From a bacterium (lineage in GTDB: Bacteria; Chloroflexota; Dormibacteria; UBA8260; Bog-877), in NCBI GenBank assembly GCA_021817025.1, contig JAKAWF010000182.1:1-6862 (forward strand): a stretch of DNA of 6,862 nt, in the 5' to 3' direction. The notes beneath the pieces were generated by a model, which saw only the letters and a list, made by a program, of their open reading frames with translations, made no database searches and was not told where the DNA came from. Shown here one piece after another: positions 1-6,322 of this stretch; position 1 is the stretch's first letter, and every line of letters starts with the position of its first letter. The translations under genes were made by a program, and so were the position numbers.

Positions 1-429
1 CTCCACAGCCAAGATGAGACCTGTGGACTTCGGCTCAACCAGCGGTGGCGCTGGCCGAAGCCTTGACGCCGGGGCGACCCGATCCTTCACACCATGAATG
101 TCCCGCCAGCAGTCGTCGCAGGGCGCCCTCAACAGAAGTCGCCCATAGCCTGACCCACTGCAAGGATGGGACCGAGTCATCAAGGAAGGTGAGGAGGTTA
201 GTAGCAGCAGGAAAGGGATAGAGGTCTGGAGGAAGGGGTGGATAACTACCCGGCCTGTGGAAACCGCGCTCCAGGCAGGGAGAACGGCCACACCGGGTCA
301 ACCCCCCCTTTGCGATGATCGGCCCCGCCGAGCCCCGCGCACGCGCCTGACTCAACGTACCCACTGGCCAGCTTTGCCTAGGACTGGATCCAGTCCCACT
401 CGCCAACCTCTTCCCGGTTCACTCAACTG
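1..429. other. Window edge with no recognised gene
   Basis: A minus-strand frame of 123 codons (406 to 35) is open but has no recognisable domain. One stretch (LTFLDDSVPSLQWVRLW) is protein-like without matching a family I can name. A second minus-strand frame stays open from about 135 to the edge (CDDCWRDIHGVKDRVAP) and could be part of something outside the window. The sequence may be the rest of a decayed insertion sequence or its target. Apart from the palindrome at 381-396, nothing can be supported. Confidence 0.4.
381..396. repeat. Perfect 16-bp palindrome
   Basis: GGACTGGATCCAGTCC is its own reverse complement with no spacer, and the flanking bases do not extend it. It lies just past the point where transposase similarity is lost. 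It could be an operator for a dimeric protein, an insertion-sequence scar or chance. A weaker hairpin, TGCCC/GGGCA, lies nearby at 428-441. Confidence 0.5.
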
Positions 430-865
430 CCCTTATGGGCACTACCGCACACTTCTCCGCCAGCTGCTGCCAACCCTCCAGATCCCAGTCGGATCGAAGC
501 TATCCCCGACAGGGTCGCGGCAGGCGCCCTCCCGCCGGGCTGACGCCTGGCCGCCCGGCTGGCCCTGTCTTTGCGGACTGCCGGGGCTTTGGTGCCCGCC
601 CTGGCCTCTGCCGCCGGGACACCTTCTGCACAGAAGCACGAGGCGGCCTCCCAAAGATACTCCAGCACATGGACGAAGTGGACCAGGATCTTTGCACCGT
701 CAGTGGGCGCTTGTGGGTCTCGCTGCTGATCCGATCGATTTGATGGTTGTTGTCGCCTATCGGCGGGATCCAGGTATGCCGGTGATCGGGATCACGGAGC
801 TTGGCCTCCGTGAAGATCTGCACCACCACGCTGGCCATCACCCACTTCGCGTTGGATTCGGGGCC
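430..865 (-). pseudogene. Degraded ISKra4-family transposase remnant
   Basis: Reading down the minus strand, frame A (about 865 to 695) gives GPESNAKWVMASV, then IFTEAKLRDPDHRHTWIP, then NNHQIDRISSE. After a frameshift near 693-700, frame B (about 692 to 540) gives KILVHFVHVLEYLWEAASCF and AEGVPAAEARAG. From memory, ISKra4-family transposases carry KWVxASV...FxEAxRRDPxHxRxWVALVDGNNHQIDRI...ILVDFVHVLEYLWKAAWCF...EGDPAAEAW in this order. Decay is clear: a frameshift, a short deletion after MASV, LVDG changed to PIGD, and VDF changed to VHF, so two conserved acidic positions are lost. A possible further trace in a third frame (EGWQQLAEKCA, near 480-445) precedes a stop. The C-terminal WPIATGVIEGACRHLVKDRMD block is not found and no terminal inverted repeats were seen. 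The outer limits given are approximate. It is a dead insertion-sequence fragment just beyond the GT51 gene's 3' end. Confidence 0.75.
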
Positions 866-1019
866 GGTGGGGCCAACTCTTGGTCATCGGGTCGCCCCAG
901 AGTCTGCTCTGTGGCGGCGAGGATCAGGCGCGAGGTCCTGGACGCAACGGAGCTGGGCCTGAGTGAGTTGGCGGCATGAGGACGACTGCAGCGCTTCCTG
1001 GAAGCCCCGTGTCTCTTGC

Positions 1020-1817
1020 TCATGTGACTGGCGCCGCGTTCGCTCTGCGGGCCTGGGAAGGACTGATGAATCGCATGCTCACCATGTCTGCCAGCACCGC
1101 CGCCCGGCGCTCGCGTGCCCCCTCGGGGCTCGTGAGCGGGTCCAACAGGGTGGGCGCTTGCGGCAGACCGGCCAGGAGGGCGAGTTGCGCCAGTGAGTCA
1201 CGGGCCAAGGGCTGATGAAAATAGGAGGCGCTTGCCTGCTGAGCTCCGACCGCTCCATTGCCGAGGTACACCTGGGAGAGGTAGGCGTCCAGTATCTGGG
1301 TCTTGGACAGGTGGTCAGTGATCTTGAGCGCCAGCACGATGTCGACCCAGCGGCCCCAGATGGAGTGGTCATTCCCGTTGAGATAGAGGTCCTCCGCCAG
1401 TTGCTCGGTGATGGTGGAGCCGCCCTGGCACTCGCAGCGGTGGATTAGATCGTAGACGGCGGCCCGCAGCAGCCCCTGCAAATTGACCCCGTGGTCCTGA
1501 TAGAAGTTCTGGTCCTCCACCGCGACGATGGCCTCGGCGAGGTACCTGGGCACCTGGTCTCGAGTCAACGGTCGGGTTCGGTGGAGCCGGTCCAATGACG
1601 AGACCGCAGCCCGCAGCCCGTGAGTGGACGGGGTGGCGATCCAGGTTCCCGCCCACAGGCACGTCACCGCGAGTGCCAGTAAAGCAGCCGCCCAGCGGGT
1701 CCGGCTCCAGGCGACGGCATGACGAGCTCGCATGCTCGTGGAAGGCCCCGGGATTACGCTGCCTCCGAACGCGAGTTGGCACCTCCGCCTGCGTTCCACC
1801 GATGCGGCCCGGTCCAT
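1020..1817 (-). CDS. Membrane-anchored single-domain GT51 peptidoglycan glycosyltransferase
   Basis: GT51 enzymes polymerise lipid II into glycan strands at the outer face of the membrane. This 265-residue protein has one hydrophobic anchor (about 42-61, after RTR), then a GT51 domain (about 90-250), and ends there with no transpeptidase domain. Visible motifs are motif 1 EDQNF at 101-105 with the catalytic Glu E101, motif 2 GGSTITEQL at 132-140, motif 4 KTQILDAYL at 172-180 followed by QVYLGNGAVG, and motif 5 RRAAVL at 237-242. Motif 3, normally RKxxE, reads GRWVD (155-159), so the conserved Glu is Asp. The Lys usual in QLAKN is Glu (QLAED). A CxC pair (128-130) precedes motif 2. The start is uncertain. 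ATG 1817 lies three codons after an in-frame stop and has no good Shine-Dalgarno. ATG 1733 (Met29) gives a short basic N-tail before the anchor and is equally plausible. No functional link to the Kdp genes is evident. Confidence 0.88.
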   Translation of the reverse strand: MDRAASVERRRRCQLAFGGSVIPGPSTSMRARHAVAWSRTRWAAALLALAVTCLWAGTWIATPSTHGLRAAVSSLDRLHRTRPLTRDQVPRYLAEAIVAVEDQNFYQDHGVNLQGLLRAAVYDLIHRCECQGGSTITEQLAEDLYLNGNDHSIWGRWVDIVLALKITDHLSKTQILDAYLSQVYLGNGAVGAQQASASYFHQPLARDSLAQLALLAGLPQAPTLLDPLTSPEGARERRAAVLADMVSMRFISPSQARRANAAPVT

Positions 1818-2815
1818 CCTGCTTCAGTGTCCGGGTGGAAATTCCGTTCTGGCTCGAACGGATCCCCGCCGGGCGCGAGACCGCGCTGCGTGATCAGGCC
1901 GCCAGCGGGCCATGGGTTTCCGGGGTCTGGACGACGGCTTGGCAGGGGTCCCGACAGCTCATCCGCCACTGCTCTCGCAGCTGGCACTCGGCGAGCTCCG
2001 AGCCCACAGGCGGCGTCGCTCGTCCCGGCGGTCCCCTCTACTAAGGAGAGTGATTCTCCGGGATGGGGCGGCGCCCAATGCGGCCACCGGGGTCCGGTGC
2101 AGTGATCACCTTTGCTAAGCGAGCATGGGCGCGATGCAACACTTGCTGCCGCAGCACTGTTGCGCGTCAAGCGGGCGGAGATAACGAGCGTCGGGTTCAG
2201 ATTCTGGGCTGGCTGACCGGACGGGCGGCCAGTGTCCGGATCCGTCCCTTCCTGCCTTGGGGTGTGGCAACGAACTGGTGCTCGTAGAGACGGTCGGGCA
2301 GCTCGGGGTGCATCCCCTGCAGCGGACCAGCGCGGTCGCCGGGTGAGCCGAGCGCCTGTGACGCTCGGCGCTGCCGACCGGGGCCGCATAGACCCGGAGG
2401 TTCCATGGACCCCGACCGCGGCGGGACGTGCCGACCGTACCATCATCGCTGGGGCTGAAGTGACCGGGAGGTCCGGCGAGGGGTCACACCTCAGCCGGCC
2501 ACCGTCTTTGCGACCGCGACATCCGTCGTCTCCACCACCCCTCTGTTCCTCAGCCCAGACTTTGCCTGGCTGACGAGGTTGCGCGACCCGGTGCGGCTGC
2601 GCTCGCCATCTCGCTTTTGCGGAACTCAACATCACGCACGCCTCCAGTTGTCGCACATTGGACCGCGGGGTCGGACTGGACCGCGTGCTGTCGCGTGCCG
2701 CAGCCAAACCGCACCAATCGTCCCCGGGCACCGCCTGACTGTGGGCCGATGGGTCGACGCGGCCCGGCCCCATCCCGATTGCAGGGTGTGACGTGACGAT
2801 GGCCGAGGTCAAATA
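1818..2815. other. About 1 kb with no recognised gene, upstream of the GT51 gene
   Basis: Both strands carry open frames here, but their products are rich in Arg, Pro, Ala, Gly and Ser. None has a plausible start with ribosome binding site and none shows a family motif. The longest, a minus-strand frame from 2812 to 1754, also runs into the GT51 gene in another frame. No tRNA, known riboswitch or intact mobile element was seen. A short inverted repeat, GGAGA/TCTCC (2045-2049 with 2055-2059), follows a plus-strand AAGGAG, but no good start lies at proper spacing. The stretch may be decayed coding sequence, a long leader or plain spacer. Confidence 0.5.
1843..1862. repeat. Inverted repeat just upstream of the GT51 gene
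   Basis: TCCGTTC (1843-1849) and GAACGGA (1856-1862) are perfect 7-bp inverted arms around a 6-base spacer (TGGCTC). The repeat ends about 25 bases before the ATG at 1817. It could be an operator half-site pair or a hairpin in the 5' leader. No promoter was recognised beside it, so the role is unknown. Confidence 0.4.
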
Positions 2816-2930
2816 GGGATCTCGCCACCGGGTCTTTCGACCCGGGCACCTGCTCCCTTCGGTGAGCGGGATGGCGATCCCGCGACTTCACGAAGTCGAG
2901 TCGCCCGGTTGCCCAGGTGGATCTTTCGAT
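2816..2930. ncRNA. Candidate structured RNA or inverted-repeat element with two competing folds
   Basis: Helices visible in the bases are: 2828-2834 with 2839-2845 (7 bp, loop TTTC, which is a GAAA tetraloop on the minus strand); 2852-2857 with 2862-2867 (one C/T mismatch, loop TTCG on the plus strand); and 2883-2888 with 2893-2898 (6 bp, loop CACG). Fold A adds 2825-2829 with 2916-2920, 2844-2850 with 2907-2914 (7 bp, one bulge) and 2873-2877 with 2901-2905. In it the first hairpin sits between two helices with almost no unpaired bases. Fold B instead pairs 2816-2827 with 2872-2881 (10 bp, 2-nt bulge) around the first two hairpins. A third local option is 2866-2872 with 2877-2883. The pairs are Watson-Crick, so they do not fix the strand. 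The GAAA loops favour the minus strand, which would place it in the leader or spacer before the GT51 gene. It matches no riboswitch or ribozyme class I know. GC-rich chance pairing is the main alternative. Confidence 0.35.
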
Positions 2931-3198
2931 GGCCCGGATGTGTAACAGCGCCGCAGCGTGGAGTGGCGCTGGGAGACTCCCCGCCCGATGATTGGGAGGA
3001 GTGACAACGGCTGAGCAGGTTCGGACCCGGGTGACCGCGGCTACTGTGGCCATCGAGGTGGTCGAGGGCTGGCGCTCCTCGATGGTCTTGATGGCGTTGC
3101 GTAAAGCAGCAGCTCGGACTTTCGCCCACCCGCCTGCTGAGCCCCGCTCCCCCCTATACGCGCGCAACCTTGACCCTGGGGATACGTTCCAGCTCAAC
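2931..3198. other. Sequence after the KdpD-like gene with no recognised gene
   Basis: No convincing gene or terminator is visible here. Complementary frames are open on both strands around 3000-3150, as often happens in GC-rich DNA. The plus-strand frame reads like a helical peptide (AEQVRTRVTAATVAIEVV), and its minus-strand counterpart includes RNAIKTIEERQP. Neither has a well-spaced ribosome binding site or resembles a family I recognise. The last codons of the KdpD-like gene contain a GC-rich inverted repeat near 3223-3242. It is inside coding sequence and lacks a T-run, so it is not called as a terminator. Confidence 0.5.
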
Positions 3199-5469
3199 TC
3201 ACGCTGGTGTGGCGCTGGTGACACCCGCGGGCCCCTGCGGGGGCAGTTGCCCACCCAACAGATGGATGTCCAGCTCCTCCGCCTGCCAGATCACCTCAAA
3301 CGCTAGGGGCTTCTCCCACGGTAGCCGCCTCCGCGCTCTCGGGGCAGGCATGAAGATTGCCGTCACCCCGTGGTCCCGGGCCCAACGCAGTAGCGCAGGC
3401 GCCAACGCGCCCTCGCGGGAGAGCGTCTCCAGCCGGACCCCGCTTCGAGTTGCGAGCTCCGTGAGGTGTTCGAGCTCCCGAGACTCGACCGCACTCGTTT
3501 GCGAGGAGACAACCGGGATCACCACCAAGCTGGCATCCTCCCGCCGTGCAGCCCTCATTCCCGCCTCCAAGAGCTGTGAGGCTCGCTCATGGCGGCCCAA
3601 TCTGAGAGCAACCATCATTCGCTCCTCGACCGGCCAGAGGTCGCGGGTCCCGTCCAGGCCCGAATAGCGCCGACGGCGCCGCTCGGTGTGAGCAGCCACG
3701 CGGCGGAGTGCTGCACTGCGCAGTTCCTCCAGAAGCGGAGCAGAGAAGGCCTGGAGCGCTGCGGCCACGGAGTCTGGCGCCGTAACCCCACCGGCCCTGA
3801 CCCGCTCTCTCAGCTCAGATGGGGGCAGGTCGACCAGTTCAATCTCCTCTGCTGCGTCAACCACCCAGGGCGGTACCGGGCAGCGGGCTCCGGGCTGCTC
3901 GCCCCGAAACGGCCCGAGCAGCTCCCGGGCCACCTCGAAGCCGGGTAGGTCGATGGCGCCGACTGTGCCTACAACATTGACTCCGGCATCGAGTAGATGC
4001 CGCACCTGCTGGTAGCGCTTGACCTTGGTGTGCAGGTCTTGGATGCCGACGTCGTCCACGCACACAACGCTTGGATTGCGCCGGAGCACGCCCTCGACGT
4101 CGATGCCCCCAGTCGCCAGCGCTGGAACGACGGTCAGCTGGCCGAGCAGGAACTCTACCGTCGGGCGACCGCCCCCTGCGGCCGCCGCCACCAGCACCTC
4201 GGCGCCTCGGGTCTGCCGCCGCACTGCCTCCTCCAAGAGCCTGGTCGTCTTCCCAACGCCCGGTGCATAGCCCAGGTATAGGCGCAGGGTTCCGCGCACC
4301 CCTCGGTTGTCACCATCTCCTCCCAGCAGAGACATCGGGTGGGACCGAGCATCAGCCAAGGAAGTGGCCTTGGTCCCGAGCCGCCGTCCGATAGCGTGGA
4401 GGTGGCGGCCGCGCAGGTTGCGGAGCAACCCCTCCACGAGCGACCAACCAAGGTCGTCGCGGCGAGACGGCGCTCCCGCCACCACCACCAAATGAGTTGC
4501 TCCCAAGGCGTCAGCTCTCTCCAGCGCCTTGGCCAGAGGGTCCCTGGAGACGTGAAGTTCAAACTGGGCCCCGAGGTCAACCGTGAGTTGCCGGACAGGT
4601 TCGACATCGGCCTCCAGCGTTCCCTGCTGGCGCAGGACCAGGACGCTGACCGGCGCGTGCAGTCGACGCCCCATGCGCACCCCGCGTCGGATCAGGCCCG
4701 GGGCCACGGCACCACCGGAGGTCAGCACCAGAACTCGGTCCGCCGACTCGATCGCCTCCTGACCGCCAGCCCGGGACCGATGCTGGACGACGTACCAGAT
4801 GGCCAGCTCCCTGAGAGCAGCCAGGTTGACCTCACGAAAGAAGTTGTTGAGCGCCGCCTCCACCCGCTCCAGCGGGTACACGTTGCCGTGCCGCATTCGC
4901 TTGCGGAGCGCTTCTGGCGTGATGTCGGCCAGGGTGATCTCGTCGGCTTCATCCAGAACGTGGTCGGGAACGGTCTCGCGCACGGCGACCCCCGTGGCTC
5001 GTTCGACTATGTCCCGGAGACTCTCAATGTGCTGGATGTTGACCGTGGTCCACACCTCAATCCCCGCCTGGAGCAGGTCCTCGACATCCTGCCACCGCTT
5101 TTGGTGCACCACGCCAGGCACGTTTGTATGGGCCAGTTCATCCACGAGAGCTATGGTCGGGTGCCTACTGATGGCTGCTGTCAAGTCGAGCTCGTCGACC
5201 CCGACGCCCCGATACCGGACCCTCCGCGTCGGGACCCGCTCGATTCCCTCGGCGGCCTCATCGGTGCGCGGCCGCCCATAGGTCTGCACCCAGACAATGA
5301 CGACATCCTCGCCTTCGGCTCTGACCCGCTGGGCCTCCTGGAGCATCGCGACAGTCTTCCCCACGCCCGGTGCAGCGCCTACGAAAACCTTCAAGCGTCC
5401 CCGGCGGGCGGGCGACGCACTCCGTGGCGAGCCACTTGGGAAGCTCTCGGTCATTGGCCGCTTCTCCAT
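3199..5469 (-). CDS. Stand-alone KdpD-like protein with two tandem KdpD/USP sensor modules
   Basis: This 756-residue protein is predicted to be cytoplasmic. Module 1 has a KdpD N-terminal ATP-binding domain at about 24-231: Walker A GAAPGVGKT at 31-39, VDELAHTN at 109-116, TTVNIQHIES at 141-150. A USP-like domain follows at about 242-360. Module 2 repeats the plan. A second KdpD domain spans about 393-595 with Walker A GYAPGVGKT at 400-408. The VDELAHTN position reads VDDVGIQD (471-478) and the TVNIQH position reads TVGAID (502-507). A second USP-like domain is at about 614-740. The modules align along their length (LLQAGIEVWTTV with LLDAGVNVVGTV; EADEITLADITPEALRKRMRHG with its counterpart from 538), which indicates duplication and divergence. 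Typical KdpD has about 900 residues: one such module, four membrane helices and a kinase. Here the helices and kinase are absent. It follows the kinase and regulator on the same strand, so an input or modulator role in K+ signalling is inferred. The SxS...FTAxY c-di-AMP signature of S. aureus KdpD is not evident in either USP domain. Confidence 0.93.
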   Translation of the reverse strand: MEKRPMTESFPSGSPRSASPARRGRLKVFVGAAPGVGKTVAMLQEAQRVRAEGEDVVIVWVQTYGRPRTDEAAEGIERVPTRRVRYRGVGVDELDLTAAISRHPTIALVDELAHTNVPGVVHQKRWQDVEDLLQAGIEVWTTVNIQHIESLRDIVERATGVAVRETVPDHVLDEADEITLADITPEALRKRMRHGNVYPLERVEAALNNFFREVNLAALRELAIWYVVQHRSRAGGQEAIESADRVLVLTSGGAVAPGLIRRGVRMGRRLHAPVSVLVLRQQGTLEADVEPVRQLTVDLGAQFELHVSRDPLAKALERADALGATHLVVVAGAPSRRDDLGWSLVEGLLRNLRGRHLHAIGRRLGTKATSLADARSHPMSLLGGDGDNRGVRGTLRLYLGYAPGVGKTTRLLEEAVRRQTRGAEVLVAAAAGGGRPTVEFLLGQLTVVPALATGGIDVEGVLRRNPSVVCVDDVGIQDLHTKVKRYQQVRHLLDAGVNVVGTVGAIDLPGFEVARELLGPFRGEQPGARCPVPPWVVDAAEEIELVDLPPSELRERVRAGGVTAPDSVAAALQAFSAPLLEELRSAALRRVAAHTERRRRRYSGLDGTRDLWPVEERMMVALRLGRHERASQLLEAGMRAARREDASLVVIPVVSSQTSAVESRELEHLTELATRSGVRLETLSREGALAPALLRWARDHGVTAIFMPAPRARRRLPWEKPLAFEVIWQAEELDIHLLGGQLPPQGPAGVTSATPA

Positions 5470-5476
5470 CCCACTG

Positions 5477-5482
5477 CCTCCT
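5477..5482 (-). promoter_or_regulatory. Ribosome binding site of the double-module KdpD-like gene
   Basis: The minus strand reads AGGAGG here, seven bases before the ATG at 5469. This is a near-ideal Shine-Dalgarno sequence. It fixes the start at 5469 rather than the in-frame ATG at 5454 (Met6), and it suggests efficient independent initiation despite the 175-bp gap after the response regulator. No convincing promoter or terminator was seen in that gap (5470-5644). Confidence 0.8.
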
Positions 5483-5644
5483 GATTATCGAGTGCCGCCC
5501 GGAGGCCTGGAGAACGTCCCCGCACAGCGCTGGTCCGGCGTATGTGAGCTGACTCTGGGGCGGCCCTGGCGAGCTGGTGCCGACACCGCTCTGCCACCCG
5601 AATCCCCCTCACCACGACGCCGCTCGCAGCCGCACTCGCCCGGC

Positions 5645-6322
5645 TCAGGCCACGAAACGGTATCCCATCCCCGGCTCGGTCAGGAAGTACCTCGGCCGCG
5701 AGGGGATGGGCTCAAGCTTGCCCCGTATCTGGGCCATGTACACCCTCAGATAGTTGGACTGGCCCACATGATGGGGCCCCCACACTTCCTGCAAGAGCTG
5801 CCTTTGTGAAACCAGCTTGCCCTGATTGCGCACCAACGTCTCCACCAGGTGCCACTGTGTCGGCGTGAGCCGGACCACCTCGCCACCACCAAGGACCACC
5901 TGCTTGCTGGCCAGGTCGACAGCGAAGTGGTCGGTCTTCACCACTGCTGCCTCGCCCGCTGGGGCCGCCCGCCTCAGAGCTGCTCGAATGCGCGCCAGCA
6001 GCTCGTTCATGGCGAATGGTTTGGTGACATAGTCGTCCGCCCCGGCGTCCAGCACCGCTACCTTCTCCTCTTCGCTCGCACGCGCGGAGAGAACCAGGAC
6101 TGGCATCTGGGACCAAGCCCGCAGCGCGCAGACGACCTCGCTGCCGTCGATCCCAGGTAGCCCCAGGTCCAGGATGACCAGATCGGGATGGACCCCGGGA
6201 GCGCTCCGCAATGCCTCTTCACCGGTCGCGCAGCCCTCGACCTTGAACCCGTGAGCCCGCAAGATGGTTGAGAGGGCTCGCAAGAAGGTGGGCTCGTCAT
6301 CCACTAGAAGGATGGTGCTCAC
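5645..6322 (-). CDS. kdpE: KdpE-type OmpR/PhoB-family response regulator
   Basis: This is a 225-residue DNA-binding regulator, the same length as E. coli KdpE, which activates the Kdp high-affinity K+ ATPase operon when phosphorylated. The receiver domain (about 2-115) has the acidic pair D8-D9, phosphoacceptor D52 in LDLGLPGIDG, switch residue S79 and K101 in TKPF. The winged-helix domain (about 130-225) ends with the KdpE-like run VWGPHH..., then YLRVYMAQIRGKLEP, then TEPGMGYRF. The GTG start at 6322 is chosen because it overlaps the kinase stop as GTGA, gives the family length and puts the ILLVDDE strand at the N terminus. A GGAGG sequence lies about 13 bases upstream, which is rather far, so translational coupling to the kinase is likely. 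An ATG at 6388 in the same frame would add 22 unlike residues inside the kinase gene. Target genes are not in the window. Confidence 0.93.
   Translation of the reverse strand: MSTILLVDDEPTFLRALSTILRAHGFKVEGCATGEEALRSAPGVHPDLVILDLGLPGIDGSEVVCALRAWSQMPVLVLSARASEEEKVAVLDAGADDYVTKPFAMNELLARIRAALRRAAPAGEAAVVKTDHFAVDLASKQVVLGGGEVVRLTPTQWHLVETLVRNQGKLVSQRQLLQEVWGPHHVGQSNYLRVYMAQIRGKLEPIPSRPRYFLTEPGMGYRFVA

Noticed and set aside
257..979. 240-codon open frame on the plus strand
   Set aside because: It is antisense to the transposase remnant, Pro/Arg-rich, and has no recognisable domain.
1063..1069. CTGATGA, the hammerhead ribozyme core (also at 1212-1218)
   Set aside because: Both copies are antisense within the GT51 coding sequence, and the required stem and GAAA follow-up are absent.
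1754..2812. 352-codon open frame on the minus strand
   Set aside because: The product is low-complexity (Arg, Pro, Ala, Ser, Gly), has no motif or ribosome binding site, and overlaps the GT51 gene in another frame.
2903..2914. GGGCAACCGGGC on the minus strand as part of a cyclic di-GMP (GEMM) or HDV-like RNA
   Set aside because: The rest of either consensus, including the GEMM GACGCAAAGCC segment and an HDV P1 partner, is missing.
3112..3124. CGAAAGTCCGAGC on the minus strand, similar to a conserved RNase P RNA segment
   Set aside because: The other universal RNase P RNA segments (such as ACAGAGA) are not found at expected distances.
2992..3306. 104-codon plus-strand frame with a helix-like stretch (AEQVRTRVTAATVAIEVV)
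   Set aside because: The TTG start has no spaced ribosome binding site, the frame runs antisense into the KdpD-like gene, and no family is recognised.
4339..5484. 381-codon open frame on the plus strand
   Set aside because: It lies entirely antisense to the KdpD-like gene, whose motifs are clear, and has no domain of its own. Long antisense frames are expected in GC-rich genes.
5484..5489. GATAAT on the minus strand as a -10 box for the KdpD-like gene
   Set aside because: No TTGACA-like sequence lies 16-18 bases upstream, and it nearly touches the ribosome binding site.
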